64,000 nt of DNA. Source: Cavia porcellus (Eukaryota; Chordata; Mammalia; Rodentia; Caviidae). The stretch is taken from NCBI RefSeq assembly GCF_034190915.1, contig NW_026947545.1, positions 3,100,001 through 3,164,000 of the forward strand, given 5' to 3'. The position numbers were made by a program, and so were the translations under genes. Shown in pieces: positions 1 through 9,364 of this stretch. The notes beneath the pieces are model-generated. The model was given only the letters and a program-made list of their open reading frames with translations. It was not told the DNA's origin and did not search any database. Each line of letters opens with the position of its first letter. The stretch's first letter is position 1.

Positions 1-21
1 TGAGTGGCAATATAGGATGGA

Positions 22-41
22 GAAAAGCACCGCGGGGTGGT
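22..41 (+). repeat. Core 1 of the 210-bp unit (example)
   Basis: First copy of the shared core, reading gaaaagcaccgcggggtgg then t. It contains the palindrome ccgcgg, a SacII site, once per 210-bp unit. Common variants across the array are accgcaggg, accacgggg and accgtgggg, each a CpG to CpA or TpG change. Confidence 0.9.
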
Positions 42-91
42 CAGCATGGGTAGGTCATGGAACATGCAGTGGCAATGTAGGATAGGTTTCT

Positions 92-111
92 GAAAAACAT
101 CGCGGGGTGGT
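92..111 (+). repeat. Core 2 of the 210-bp unit (example)
   Basis: Second copy of the core, gaaaaacatcgcggggtgg then t, 70 bp after core 1. It forms the left boundary of the 67-bp interval that is amplified elsewhere in the array. It is preceded by ggataggtttct, a short insertion not present before core 1. Confidence 0.9.
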
Positions 112-158
112 GCGCATTGTATGGGTGTGTGTTACATTACATTCACTAGTAGGAGTGA

Positions 159-178
159 GAAAAACATCACGGGGTGGT
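159..178 (+). repeat. Core 3 of the 210-bp unit (example)
   Basis: Third copy of the core, gaaaaacatcacggggtgg then t, 67 bp after core 2. It differs from core 2 by cgcgg to cacgg, a CpG to CpA change. In units with no extra monomer it is followed by tgtgaatcggagggtctg. In expanded units it is followed by tgcgcattgtat and another 67-bp monomer. Confidence 0.9.
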
Positions 179-210
179 GTGAATCGGAGGGTCTGAATTA
201 GGATAGGCAG

Positions 211-420
211 TGAGTGGCAATGTAGGATGGAGAAAAGCACCGCAGGGTGGTCAGCATGGGGAGGTCAGGGAACATGCAATGGCAATGTAGGATAGGTTTC
301 TTAAAAACATCGCGGGATGGTGCGCATTGTATGGGTGTGTGTTACATTACATTCATTAGTAGGAGTGAGAAAAACATCACGGGGTGGTGTGAATCGGAGT
401 GTCTGAATTAGGATAGGCAG
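211..420 (+). repeat. Representative 210-bp unit, B type
   Basis: Partner of the A type in the 420-bp dimers at the left of the window. B markers are tgtaggatgg, ggggaggtcaggg, catgcaatgg in place of catgcagtgg, ttcttaaaaacat in place of ttctgaaaaacat, and cattagt in place of cactagt. The last change removes the SpeI site. Other B units here start at 631, 1261, 1681 and 2101. Confidence 0.9.
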
Positions 421-1050
421 TGAGTGGCAATATAGGATGGAGAAAAGCACCGCGGGGTGGTCAGCATGGGTAGGTCATGGAACATGCAGTGGCAATGTAG
501 GATAGGTTTCTGAAAAACATCGCGGGGTGGTGCGCATTGTATGGGAGTGTGTTACAATACATTCACTAGTAGGAGTGAGAAAAACATCACGGGGTGGTGT
601 GAATCAGAGGGACTGAATTAGGATAGGCAGTGAGTGGCAATGTAGGATGGAGAAAAGCACCGCGGGGTGGTCAGCATGGGGAGGTAAGGGAACATGCAAT
701 GGCAATGTAGGATAGGTTTCTTAAAAACATCGCGGGGTGGTGCGCATTGTATGGGTGTGTGTTACATTACATTCATTAGTAGGAGTGAGAAAAACATCAC
801 GGGGTGGTGTGAATCGGAGGGTCTGAATTAGGATAGGCAGTGAGTGGCAATATAGGATGGAGAAAAGCACCGCGGGGTGGTCAGCATGGGTAGGTCATGG
901 AACATGCAGTGGCAATGTAGGATAGGTTTCTGAAAAACATCGCGGGGTGGTGCGCATTGTATGGGTGTGTGTTACATTACATTTACTAGTAGGAGTGAGA
1001 AAAACATCACGGGGTGGTGTGAATCGGAGGGTCTGAATTAGGATAGGCAG

Positions 1051-1260
1051 TGAGTGGCAATGTAGGATGGAGAAAAGCACCGCGGGGTGGCCAGGATGGG
1101 AAGGTTAGGGAACATGCAGTGGCAAAGTTGGATAGGTTTCTGAAAAACATCGCGGGGTGGTGCGAATTGTATGGGTGTGTGTTACATTACATTCACTAGT
1201 AGGAGTGCGAAAAACATCACGGGGTGGTGTGAATCGGAGGTTCTGAATTAGGATAGGCAG
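1051..1260 (+). repeat. C-type 210-bp unit interrupting the A/B dimer pattern
   Basis: Block 1 reads ccaggatgggaaggttaggg and is followed by ggcaaagttgg instead of ggcaatgtagg. The same gttaggg plus caaagttg signature marks units in the 6.1-kb higher-order repeat (for example 6398, 7017, 11657 and 12278). The unit is absent from the second 1,470-bp copy as far as that copy extends. It could have been placed here by gene conversion or unequal exchange with the neighbouring higher-order repeat. Confidence 0.85.
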
Positions 1261-1470
1261 TGAGTGGCAATGTCGGATGGAGAAAAGCACCGCGGGGTGG
1301 TCAGCATGGGGAGGTCAGGGAACATGGAATGGCAATGTAGGATAGGTTTCTTAAAAACATCGCGGGGTGGTGCGCATTGTATGGGTGTGTGTTACATTAC
1401 ATTCATTAGTAGGAGTGAGAAAAACATCACGGGGTGGTGTGAATCGGAGGGTCTGAATTAGGATAGGCAG

Positions 1471-2520
1471 TGAGTGGCAATATAGGATGGAGAAAAGCAC
1501 CGCGGGGTGGTCAGCATGGGTAGGTCATGGAACATGCAGTGGCAATGTAGGATAGGTTTCTGAAAAACATCGCGGGGTGGTGCGCATTGTATGGGTGTGT
1601 GTTACATTACATTCACTAGTAGGAGTGAGAAAAACATCACGGGGTGGTGTGAATCGGAGGGTCTGAATTAGGATAGGCAGTGAGTGGCAATGTAGGATGG
1701 AGAAAAGCACCGCGGGGTGATCAGCATGGGGAGGTCAGGGAACATGCAATGGCAATGTAGGATAGGTTTCTTAAAAACATCGCGGGATGGTGCGCATTGT
1801 ATGGGTGTGTGTTACATTACATTCATTAGTAGGAGTGAGAAAAACATCACGGGGTGGTGTGAATCGGAGGGTCTGAATTAGGATAGGCAGTGAGTGGCAA
1901 TATAGGATGGAGAAAAGCACCGCGGGGTGGTCAGCATGGGTAGGTCATGGAACATGCAGTGGCAATGTAGGATAGGTTTCTGAAAAACATCGCGGGGTGG
2001 TGCGCATTGTATGGGTGTGTGTTACATTACATTCACTAGTAGGAGTGAGAAAAACATCACGGGGTGGTGTGAATCAGAGGGTCTGAATTAGGATAGGCAG
2101 TGAGTGGCAATGTAGGATGGAGAAAAGCACCGCGGGGTGGTCAGCATGGGGAGGTAAGGGAACATGCAATGGCAATGTAGGATAGGTTTCTTAAAAACAT
2201 CGCGGGGTGGTGCGCATTGTATGGGTGTGTGTTACATTACATTCATTAGTAGGAGTGAGAAAAACATCACGGGGTGGTGTGAATCGGAGGGTCTGAATTA
2301 GGATAGGCAGTGAGTGGCAATATAGGATGGAGAAAAGCACCGCGGGGTGGTCAGCATGGGTAGGTCATGGAACATGCAGTGGCAATGTAGGATAGGTTTC
2401 TGAAAAACATCGCGGGGTGGTGCGCATTGTATGGGTGTGTGTTACATTACATTTACTAGTAGGAGTGAGAAAAACATCACGGGGTGGTGTGAATCAGAGG
2501 GTCTAAATTAGGATAGGCAG
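1471..2520 (+). repeat. 1,470-bp higher-order repeat, copy 2 (partial, five units)
   Basis: Units at 1471, 1681, 1891, 2101 and 2311 match the first five units of copy 1 and carry the same private markers. The match stops at 2521, where a unit with gaggtgaggg and the first extra 67-bp monomer begins, instead of the expected C unit. One base, gtctaaatta in the last unit, differs from copy 1. Confidence 0.86.
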
Positions 2521-4039
2521 TGAGTGGCAATGTAGGATGGAGAAAAGCACCGCGGGGTGGTCAGCATGGGGAGGTGAGGGAACATGCAGTGGCAATGTAG
2601 GATAGGTTTCTGAAAAACATCGCGGGGTGGTGCGCATTGTATGGGTGTGTGTTACATTACATTCACTAGTAGGAGTGAGAAAAACATCACAGGGTGGTGC
2701 GCATTGTATGGGTGTGTGTTACATTACATTCACTAGTAGGAGTGAGAAAAACATCACGGGGTGGTGTGAATCGGAGGGTCTGAATTAGGATAGGCAGTGA
2801 GTGGCAATATAGGATGGAGAATAGCACCGCAGGGTGGTCAGCATGGGTAGGTCATGGAACATGCAGTGGCAATGTAGGATAGGTTTCTGAAAAACATCGC
2901 GGGGTGGTGCGCATTGTATGGGTGTGTGTTACATTACATTCACTAGGAGGAGTGAGAAAAACATCACGGGGTGGTGTGAAACGGAGGGTCTGATCTAGGA
3001 TACGCAGTGAGTGGCAATGTAGGATGGAGAAAAGCAGTGTGGGTTGGTCAGCATAGGGAAGTCAGGGAACATGCAGTGGCAATGTAGGATAGGTTTCTGA
3101 AAATCATCGCGGTGTGGTGCGCATTGTATGGGTGTGTGTTACATTACATTCACTAGTAGGAGTGAGAAAAACATCACGGGGTGGTGCGCATTGTATGGGT
3201 GTGTGTTACATTACATTCACTAGTAGGAGTGAGAAAAACATCACGGGGTGGTGTGAAACGGAGGGTCTGAACTAGGATAGGCAGTGAGTGGCAATGTAGG
3301 ATGGAGAAAAGCAGTGCGGGTTGGTCAGCATAGGGAAGTCAGGGAACATGCAGTGGCAATGTAGGATAGGTTTCTGAAAAACATCGCGGGGTGGTGCGCA
3401 TTGTATGGGTGTGTGTTACATTACATTCACTAGTAGGAGTGAGAAATACATCACGGGGTGGTGTGAAACGGAGGGTCTGAACTAGGATAGGCAGTGAGTG
3501 GCAATGTAGGATGGAGAAAAGCAGTGCGGGTTGGTCAGCATAGGGAAGTCAGGGAACATGCAGTGGCAATGTAGGATAGGTTTCTGAAAAACATCGCGGG
3601 GTGGTGCGCATTGTATGGGTGTGTGGGACATTACATTCATTAGTAGGAGTGAGAAAAACATCACGGGGTGGTGCGCATTGTGTGGGTGTGTGTTACATTA
3701 CATTCACTAGTAGGAGTGAGAAAAACATCACGGGGTGGTGCGCATTGTATGGGTGTGTGTTACATTACATTCACTAGTAGGAGTGAGAAATACATCACGG
3801 GGTGGTGCGCATTGTATGGGTGTGTGTTACATTACATTCACTAGTAGGAGTGAGGAAAACATCATTGGGTGGTGCGCATTCTATGGGTGTTTGTTAAATT
3901 ACATTCACTAGTAGGAGTGAGAAAAACATCACGGGGTGGTGCGCATTGTATGGGTGTGTGTTACATTACATTCCCTTGTAGGAGTGAGAAAAACATCACG
4001 GGTTGGTGTGAATCGGAGGGTCTTAATTAGGATAGGCAG
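2521..4039 (+). repeat. Transition block: 67-bp monomers first appear
   Basis: Five units start at 2521 (277 bp), 2798 (210), 3008 (277), 3285 (210) and 3495 (545), carrying 1, 0, 1, 0 and 5 extra 67-bp monomers. The three units from 3008 share an E-type signature: cagtgtggg or cagtgcggg, followed by ttggtcagcatagggaagtc and gaaacggaggg. They look like a recent local triplication of that unit. The 545-bp unit holds the first long monomer run of the window and ends in monomers with the markers catcattggg and cattccctt. These markers reappear just before each 6.1-kb repeat start. Confidence 0.88.
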
Positions 4040-7000
4040 TGAGTGTCAATGTAGGATGGAGAAAAGCACCGCGGGGTGGTCAGGATGGGGAGGTCAGGGA
4101 ACGTGCAGTGACAATGTAGGATAGGTTTCTGAAAAACATCGCGGGGTGGTGCGCATTGTATGGGTGTGTGTTACATTACATTCACTAGTATGAGTGAGAA
4201 AAACATCACGGGGTGGTGCGCATTGTATGGGTGTGTGTTACATTACATTCACTAGTAGGAGTGAGAAAAACATCACGGGGTGGTGCGCATTGTATGGGTG
4301 TGTGTTACATTACATTCACTAGTAGGAGTGAGAAAAACATCACGGGGTGGTGTGAAACGGAGGGTCTGAACTAGGATAGGCAGTGAGTGGCAATGTAGGA
4401 TGGAGAAAAGCAGCGCGGGTTGGTCAGCATGGGGAACTCAGGGAACATGCAGTGGCAATGTAGGATAGGTTTCTGAAAAACATCGCGGGGTGGTGCGCAT
4501 TGTATGGGTGTGTGGTACATTACATTCACTAGTAGGAGTGAGAAAAACATCACGGGGTGGTGCGCATTGTGTGGGTGTGTGTTACATTACATTCACTAGT
4601 AGGAGTGAGAAAAACATCACGGGGTGGTGTGAATCGGAGGGTCTGAATTAGGATAGGCAGTGAGTGGCAATGTAGGATGGAGAAAAGCACCGCGGGGTGG
4701 TCAGCATGGGGAGGTCAGGGAACATGCAATGGCAATGTAGGATAGGTTTCTTAAAAACATCGCGGGGTGGTGCGCATTGTATGGGTGTGTGTTACATTAC
4801 ATTCATTAGTAGGAGTGAGAAAAACATCACGGGGTGGTGTGAATCGGAGGGTCTGAATTAGGATAGGCAGTGAGTGGCAATATAGGATGGAGAAAATCAC
4901 CGCGGGGTGGTCAGCATGGGTAGGTCATGGAACATGCTGTGGCAATGTAGGATAGGTTTCTGAAAAACATCGCGGGGTGGTGCGCATTGTATGGGTGTGT
5001 GTTACATTACATTCACTAGTAGAAGTGAGAAAAACATCACGGGGTGGTGTGAATCGGAGGGTCTGAATTAGGATAGGCAGTGAGTGGCAATGTAGGATGG
5101 AGAAAAGCACCGCGGGGTGGTCAGCATGGGGAGGTGAGGGAACATGCAGTGGCAATGTAGGATAGGTTTCTGAAAAACATCGCGGGGTGGTGCGCATTGT
5201 ATGGGTGTGTGTTACATTACATTCACTAGTAGGAGTGAGAAAAACATCACAGGGTGGTGCGCATTGTATGGGTGTGTGGTACATTACATTCACTAGTAGG
5301 AGTGAGAAAAACATCACGGGGTGGTGTGAATCGGAGGGTCTGAATTAGGATAGGCAGTGAGTGGCAATATAGGATGGAGAATAGCACCGCGGGGTGGTCA
5401 GCATGGGTAGGTCATGGAACATGCAGTGGCAATGTAGGATAGGTTTCTGAAAAACATCGCGGGGTGGTGCGCATTGTATGGGTGTGTGGTACATTACATT
5501 CACTAGTAGGAGTGAGAAAAACATCACGGGGTGGTGCGCATTGTGTGGGTGTGTGTTACATTACATTCATTAGTAGGAGTGAGAAAAACATCACTGGGTG
5601 GTGTGAATCAGAAGGTCTGAATTAGAATAGGCAGTGAGTGGCAACATAGGATGGAGAAAAGCACCGCGGGGTGGTCAGCATGGGTAGGTCATGGAACATG
5701 CAGTGGCAATGTAGGATAGGTTTCTGAAAAACATCGCGGGGTGGTGCGCATTGTATGGGTGTGTGTTACATTACATTCACTAGTAGGAGTGAGAAAAACA
5801 TCACGGGGTGGTGTGAATCGGAGGGTCTGAATTAGGATAGGCTGTGAGTGTCAATGTAGGATGGAGAAAAGCACCGCGGGGTGGTCAGCATGGGGAGGTC
5901 AGGGAACATGCAGTGGCAATGTAGGATAGGTTTCTGAAAAACATCGCGGGGTGGTGCGCATTGTATGGGTGTGTGGTACATTACATTCACTAGTAGGAGT
6001 AAGAAAAACATCACGGGGTGGTGCGCATTGTATGGGTGTGTGTTACATTACATTCACTAGTAGGAGTGATAAAAACATCACGGGGTGGTGTGAAATGGAG
6101 GGTCTGAACTGGGATAGGCAGTGAGTGGCAATGTAGGATGGAGAAAAGCACCGCGGGTTGGTCAGCATGGGGAAGTCAGGGAACATGCAGTGGCAATGTA
6201 GGATAGGTTTTGAAAAACATCGCGGAGTGGTGCGCATTGTATGGGTGTGTGGTACATTACATTCACTAGTAGGAGTAAGAAAAACATCACGGGGTGGTGC
6301 GCATTGTGTGGGTGTGTGTTACATTACATTCACTAGTAGGAGTGAGAAAAACATCACGGGGTGGTGTGAATTGGAGGGTCTGAATTAGGATAGGCAGTGA
6401 GTGGCAATGTAGGATGGAGAAAAGCACCGCGGGGTGGTCAGGATGGGGAGGTTAGGGAACATGCAGTGACAAAGTTGCATAGGTTTCTGAAAAACATCGC
6501 GGGGTGGTGCGCATTGTATGGGTGTGTGTTACATTACATTCACTAGTAGGAGTGAGAAAAACATCACGGGGTGGTGCGCATTGTTTGGGTGTGTGATACA
6601 TTACATTCACTAGTAGGAGTGAGAAAAACATCACGGGGTGGTGCGCATTGTATGGGTGTATGTTACATTACATTCACTAGTAGGAGTGATAAAAACATCA
6701 CGGGGTGGTGTGAAATGGAGGGTCTGAACTGGGATAGGCAGTGAGTGGCAATGTAGGATGGAGAAAAGCACCGCGGGTTGGTCAGCATGGGGAAGTCAGG
6801 GAACATGCAGTGGCAATGTAGGATAGGTTTCTGAAAAACATCGCGGGGTGGTGCGCATTGTATGGGTGTGTGGTACATTACATTCACTAGTAGGAGTAAG
6901 AAAAACATCACGGGGTGGTGCGCATTGTGTGTGTGTGTTACATTACATTCACTAGTAGGAGTGAGAAAAGCATCACGGGGTGGTGTGAATCGGAGGGTCT

Positions 7001-9364
7001 GAATTAGGATAGGCAGTGAGTGGCAATGTAGGATGGAGAAAAGCACCGCGGCGTGGTCAGGATTGGGAGGTTAGGGAACATGCAGTGGCAAAGTTGCATA
7101 GGTTTCTGAAAAACATCGCGAGGTGGTGCGCATTGTATGGGTGTGTGTTACAATACATTCACTAGTAGGAGTGAGAAAAATATCACGGGGTCTTGTGAAT
7201 CGGAGGGTCTGAATTAGGATAGGCAGTGAGTGGCAATGTAGGATGGAGAAAAGCACCGCGGGGTGGTCAGCATGGGGAGGTCAGGGAACATGCAATGGCA
7301 ATGTAGGATAAGTTTCTGAAAAACATCGCGGGGTGTTGCGCATTGGATGGGTGTGTGTTACATTACATTCACTAGTAGGAGTGAGAAAAACATCGCGGGG
7401 TGGTGCGCATTGTATGGGTGTGTGTTACATTACATTCACTAGTAGGAGTGAGAAAAACATCACGGGGTGGTGTGAATCGGAGGGTCTGAATTAGGTTAGG
7501 CAGTGAGTGGCAATGTAGGATGGAGAAAAGCACTGCGGGTTGGTCAGCATGGGGAGGTCAGGGAACATGCAGTGGCAATGTAGGATAGCTTTCTGAAAAA
7601 CATCGCGGGGTGTTGCGCATTGTATGGGTGTGTGTTACATTACATTCGCTAGTAGGAGTGAGAAAAACATCACGGGGTGGTGCGCATTGTATGGGTGTGT
7701 GTTACATTACATTCACTAGTAGGAGTGAGAAAAACATCAAGGGGTGGTGCGCATTGTATGGGTGTGTGTTACATTACATTCACTAGTAGGAGTGAGAAAA
7801 ACATCTCGGGGTGGTGTGAAACAGAGGGTCCGAACTAGGATAGGCAGTGAGTGGCAATGTAGAATGGAGACAAGCAGCGCGGGTTGGTCAGCATAGGGAA
7901 GTCAGGAAACATGCAGTGGCAATGTAGGATAGGTTTCTGAAAAACATCGCGGGGTCGTGCATATTGTATGGGTGTGTGGTACATTACATTCACTAGTAGG
8001 AGTGAGAAAAACATCACGGGGTGGTGTGAATCGGAGGGTCTGAATTAGGATAGGCAGTGAGTGGCAATGTAGGATGGAGAAAAGCACCGTGGGGTGGTCA
8101 GCTTTGGGATGTCAGGGAACATGCAGTGGCAATGTAGGATAGGTTTCTGAAAAACATCGCGGGGTGGTGCGCATTGTATGGGTGTGTGTTACATTACATT
8201 CACTAGTAGGAGTGAGAAAAACATCACGTGGTGGTGCGCATTGTATGGGTGTGTGTTACATTACATTCATGAGTAGGAGTGAGAAAAAGATCACGGGGTG
8301 GTGGGCATTGTATGGGTGTGTGTTACATTACATTCACTAGTAGGAGTGAGAAAAACATCACGGGGTGGTGCGCATTGTATGGGTGTGTGTTACATTACAT
8401 TCACTAGTAGGAGTGAGAAAAGCATCACGGGGGGGTGTGAATCGGAGGGTCTGAATTAGGATAGGCAGTGAGTGGCAATGTAGGATAGAGAAAAGCACCG
8501 CCGGGTGGTCAGAATGGAGAGTTCAGGGAACATGCAGTGGCAATGTAGGATAGGTTTCTGAAAAACATCGCAGGGTGGTGCGCATTGTATGGGTGTGTGT
8601 TACATTACATGCACTAGTAGGGGTGAGAAAACCAACACGGGGTGGTGTGAATCGGAGGGTCTGAATTAGGATAGGCATTGAGTGGCAATGTAGGATGGAG
8701 AAAAGCACCGCGGGTGGTCAGCATTGGGAGGTCAGGGAACATGAGTGGCAATGTAGGATAGGTTTCTGAAAAACATCGCGGGATGGTGCGAATTGTATGG
8801 GTGTGTGTTACATTACATTCATTAGTAGGAGTGAGAAAAACATCACGGGGTGGTGTGAATCGGAGGGTCTGAATTAGGATAGGCAGTGAGTGGCAATGTA
8901 GGATGGAGAAAAGCACCGCGGGGTGGTCAGAATGGGGAGGTGAGGGAACATGCAGTGGCAATGTAGGATAGGTTTCTGAAAAACATCGCGGGGTGGTGCG
9001 CATTGTATGGGTGTGTGTTACATTACATTCACTAGTAGGAGTGAGAAAAACATCACAGGGTGGTGCGCATTGTATGGGTGTGTGTTACATTACATTCACT
9101 AGTAGGAGTGAGAAAAACATCACGGGGTGGTGCGCATTGTATGGGTGTGTGTTACATTACATTCACTAGTAGGAGTGAGGAAAACATCATTGGGTGGTGC
9201 GCATTCTATGGGTGTTTGTTAAATTACATTCACTAGTAGGAGTGAGAAAAACATCACGGGGTGGTGCGCATTGTATGGGTGTGTGTTACATTACATTCCC
9301 TTGTAGGAGTGAGAAAAACATCACGGGTTGGTGTGAATCGGAGGGTCTTAATTAGGATAGGCAG
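4040..9364 (+). repeat. Deleted version (5,325 bp) of the 6.1-kb higher-order repeat
   Basis: Nineteen units start at 4040, 4384, 4661, 4871, 5081, 5358, 5635, 5845, 6122, 6398, 6742, 7017, 7227, 7504, 7848, 8058, 8469, 8679 and 8887. Units 1-14 follow the unit types and lengths of the 6,102-bp repeat at 9365. After the unit at 7848 the order jumps to the unit marked gtggtcagctttgggatg, so the equivalent of 906 bp is missing. Against the 6,102-bp form there are two extra 67-bp monomers (units 4040 and 8058) and five single-base losses: 6102 - 906 + 134 - 5 = 5325. The part from 7848 to about 9,065 resembles 23,450-24,660 (shift about 15,602) more than it resembles the adjacent 6.1-kb copy. 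Confidence 0.87.

Larger units (their letters stand above)
1..210 (+). repeat. Representative 210-bp unit, A type (trimer of ~70-bp blocks)
   Basis: This unit shows the anatomy of the family. Three related cores of 20 bp lie at 22-41, 92-111 and 159-178. They share the pattern gaaaa(a/g)ca(c/t)c(g/a)cggggtgg and are spaced 70, 67 and (to the next unit) 73 bp. The motif aatgtaggat or its close form aattaggat also occurs three times, near 9, 74 and 196. Composition, counted on a consensus unit, is about 79 G, 57 A, 47 T and 27 C. A-type markers are tataggatgg near the start, gggtaggtcatgg in block 1 and cactagt in block 3. Inference: the 210-bp unit arose as a trimer of an older ~70-bp monomer whose blocks then diverged. 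Confidence 0.93.
1..1470 (+). repeat. 1,470-bp higher-order repeat, copy 1 (seven 210-bp units)
   Basis: Unit starts are 1, 211, 421, 631, 841, 1051 and 1261, in the order A-B-A-B-A-C-B. The block repeats from 1471. Shared private markers at a shift of exactly 1,470 bp prove the period: cgcgggatgg in the B unit (near 311 and 1781), gaatcagagg (601 and 2071), gaggtaaggg in the next B unit (631 and 2101), and atttactagt (981 and 2451). No 67-bp expansion is present. The A-B alternation is an underlying 420-bp dimer broken once by the C unit at 1051. Confidence 0.88.

Noticed and set aside
35..60. G-quadruplex in block 1 (gggg, gggg, ggg tracts)
   Set aside because: Only three runs of three or more G occur, separated by a 10-base loop, so the usual four-tract rule fails. 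A two-layer structure is possible but unsupported.
1..2520. CRISPR array
   Set aside because: The parts between the short repeated cores are themselves repeated and not unique spacers, unit lengths are far too large, and there are no cas genes.
4925..5317. 130-codon and many 60-90-codon open frames on both strands as small genes
   Set aside because: They recur at repeat periodicity because 210 is divisible by 3, and they are broken wherever a 67-bp monomer shifts the frame. There is no start context, no codon bias beyond the repeat composition, and no conservation separate from the DNA repeat.
6922..6945. GT microsatellite expansion
   Set aside because: The stretch cattgtgtgtgtgtgttac is a 2-bp deletion variant of the normal gtgtgggtgtgtg segment, not an independent microsatellite.
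8429..8435. G7 homopolymer as sequencing error
   Set aside because: The same cacggggggg variant occurs at equivalent places in other copies (for example near 14,529, 20,631, 24,030, 26,941, 32,594, 36,615 and 39,316), so it is a true inherited marker of that unit.
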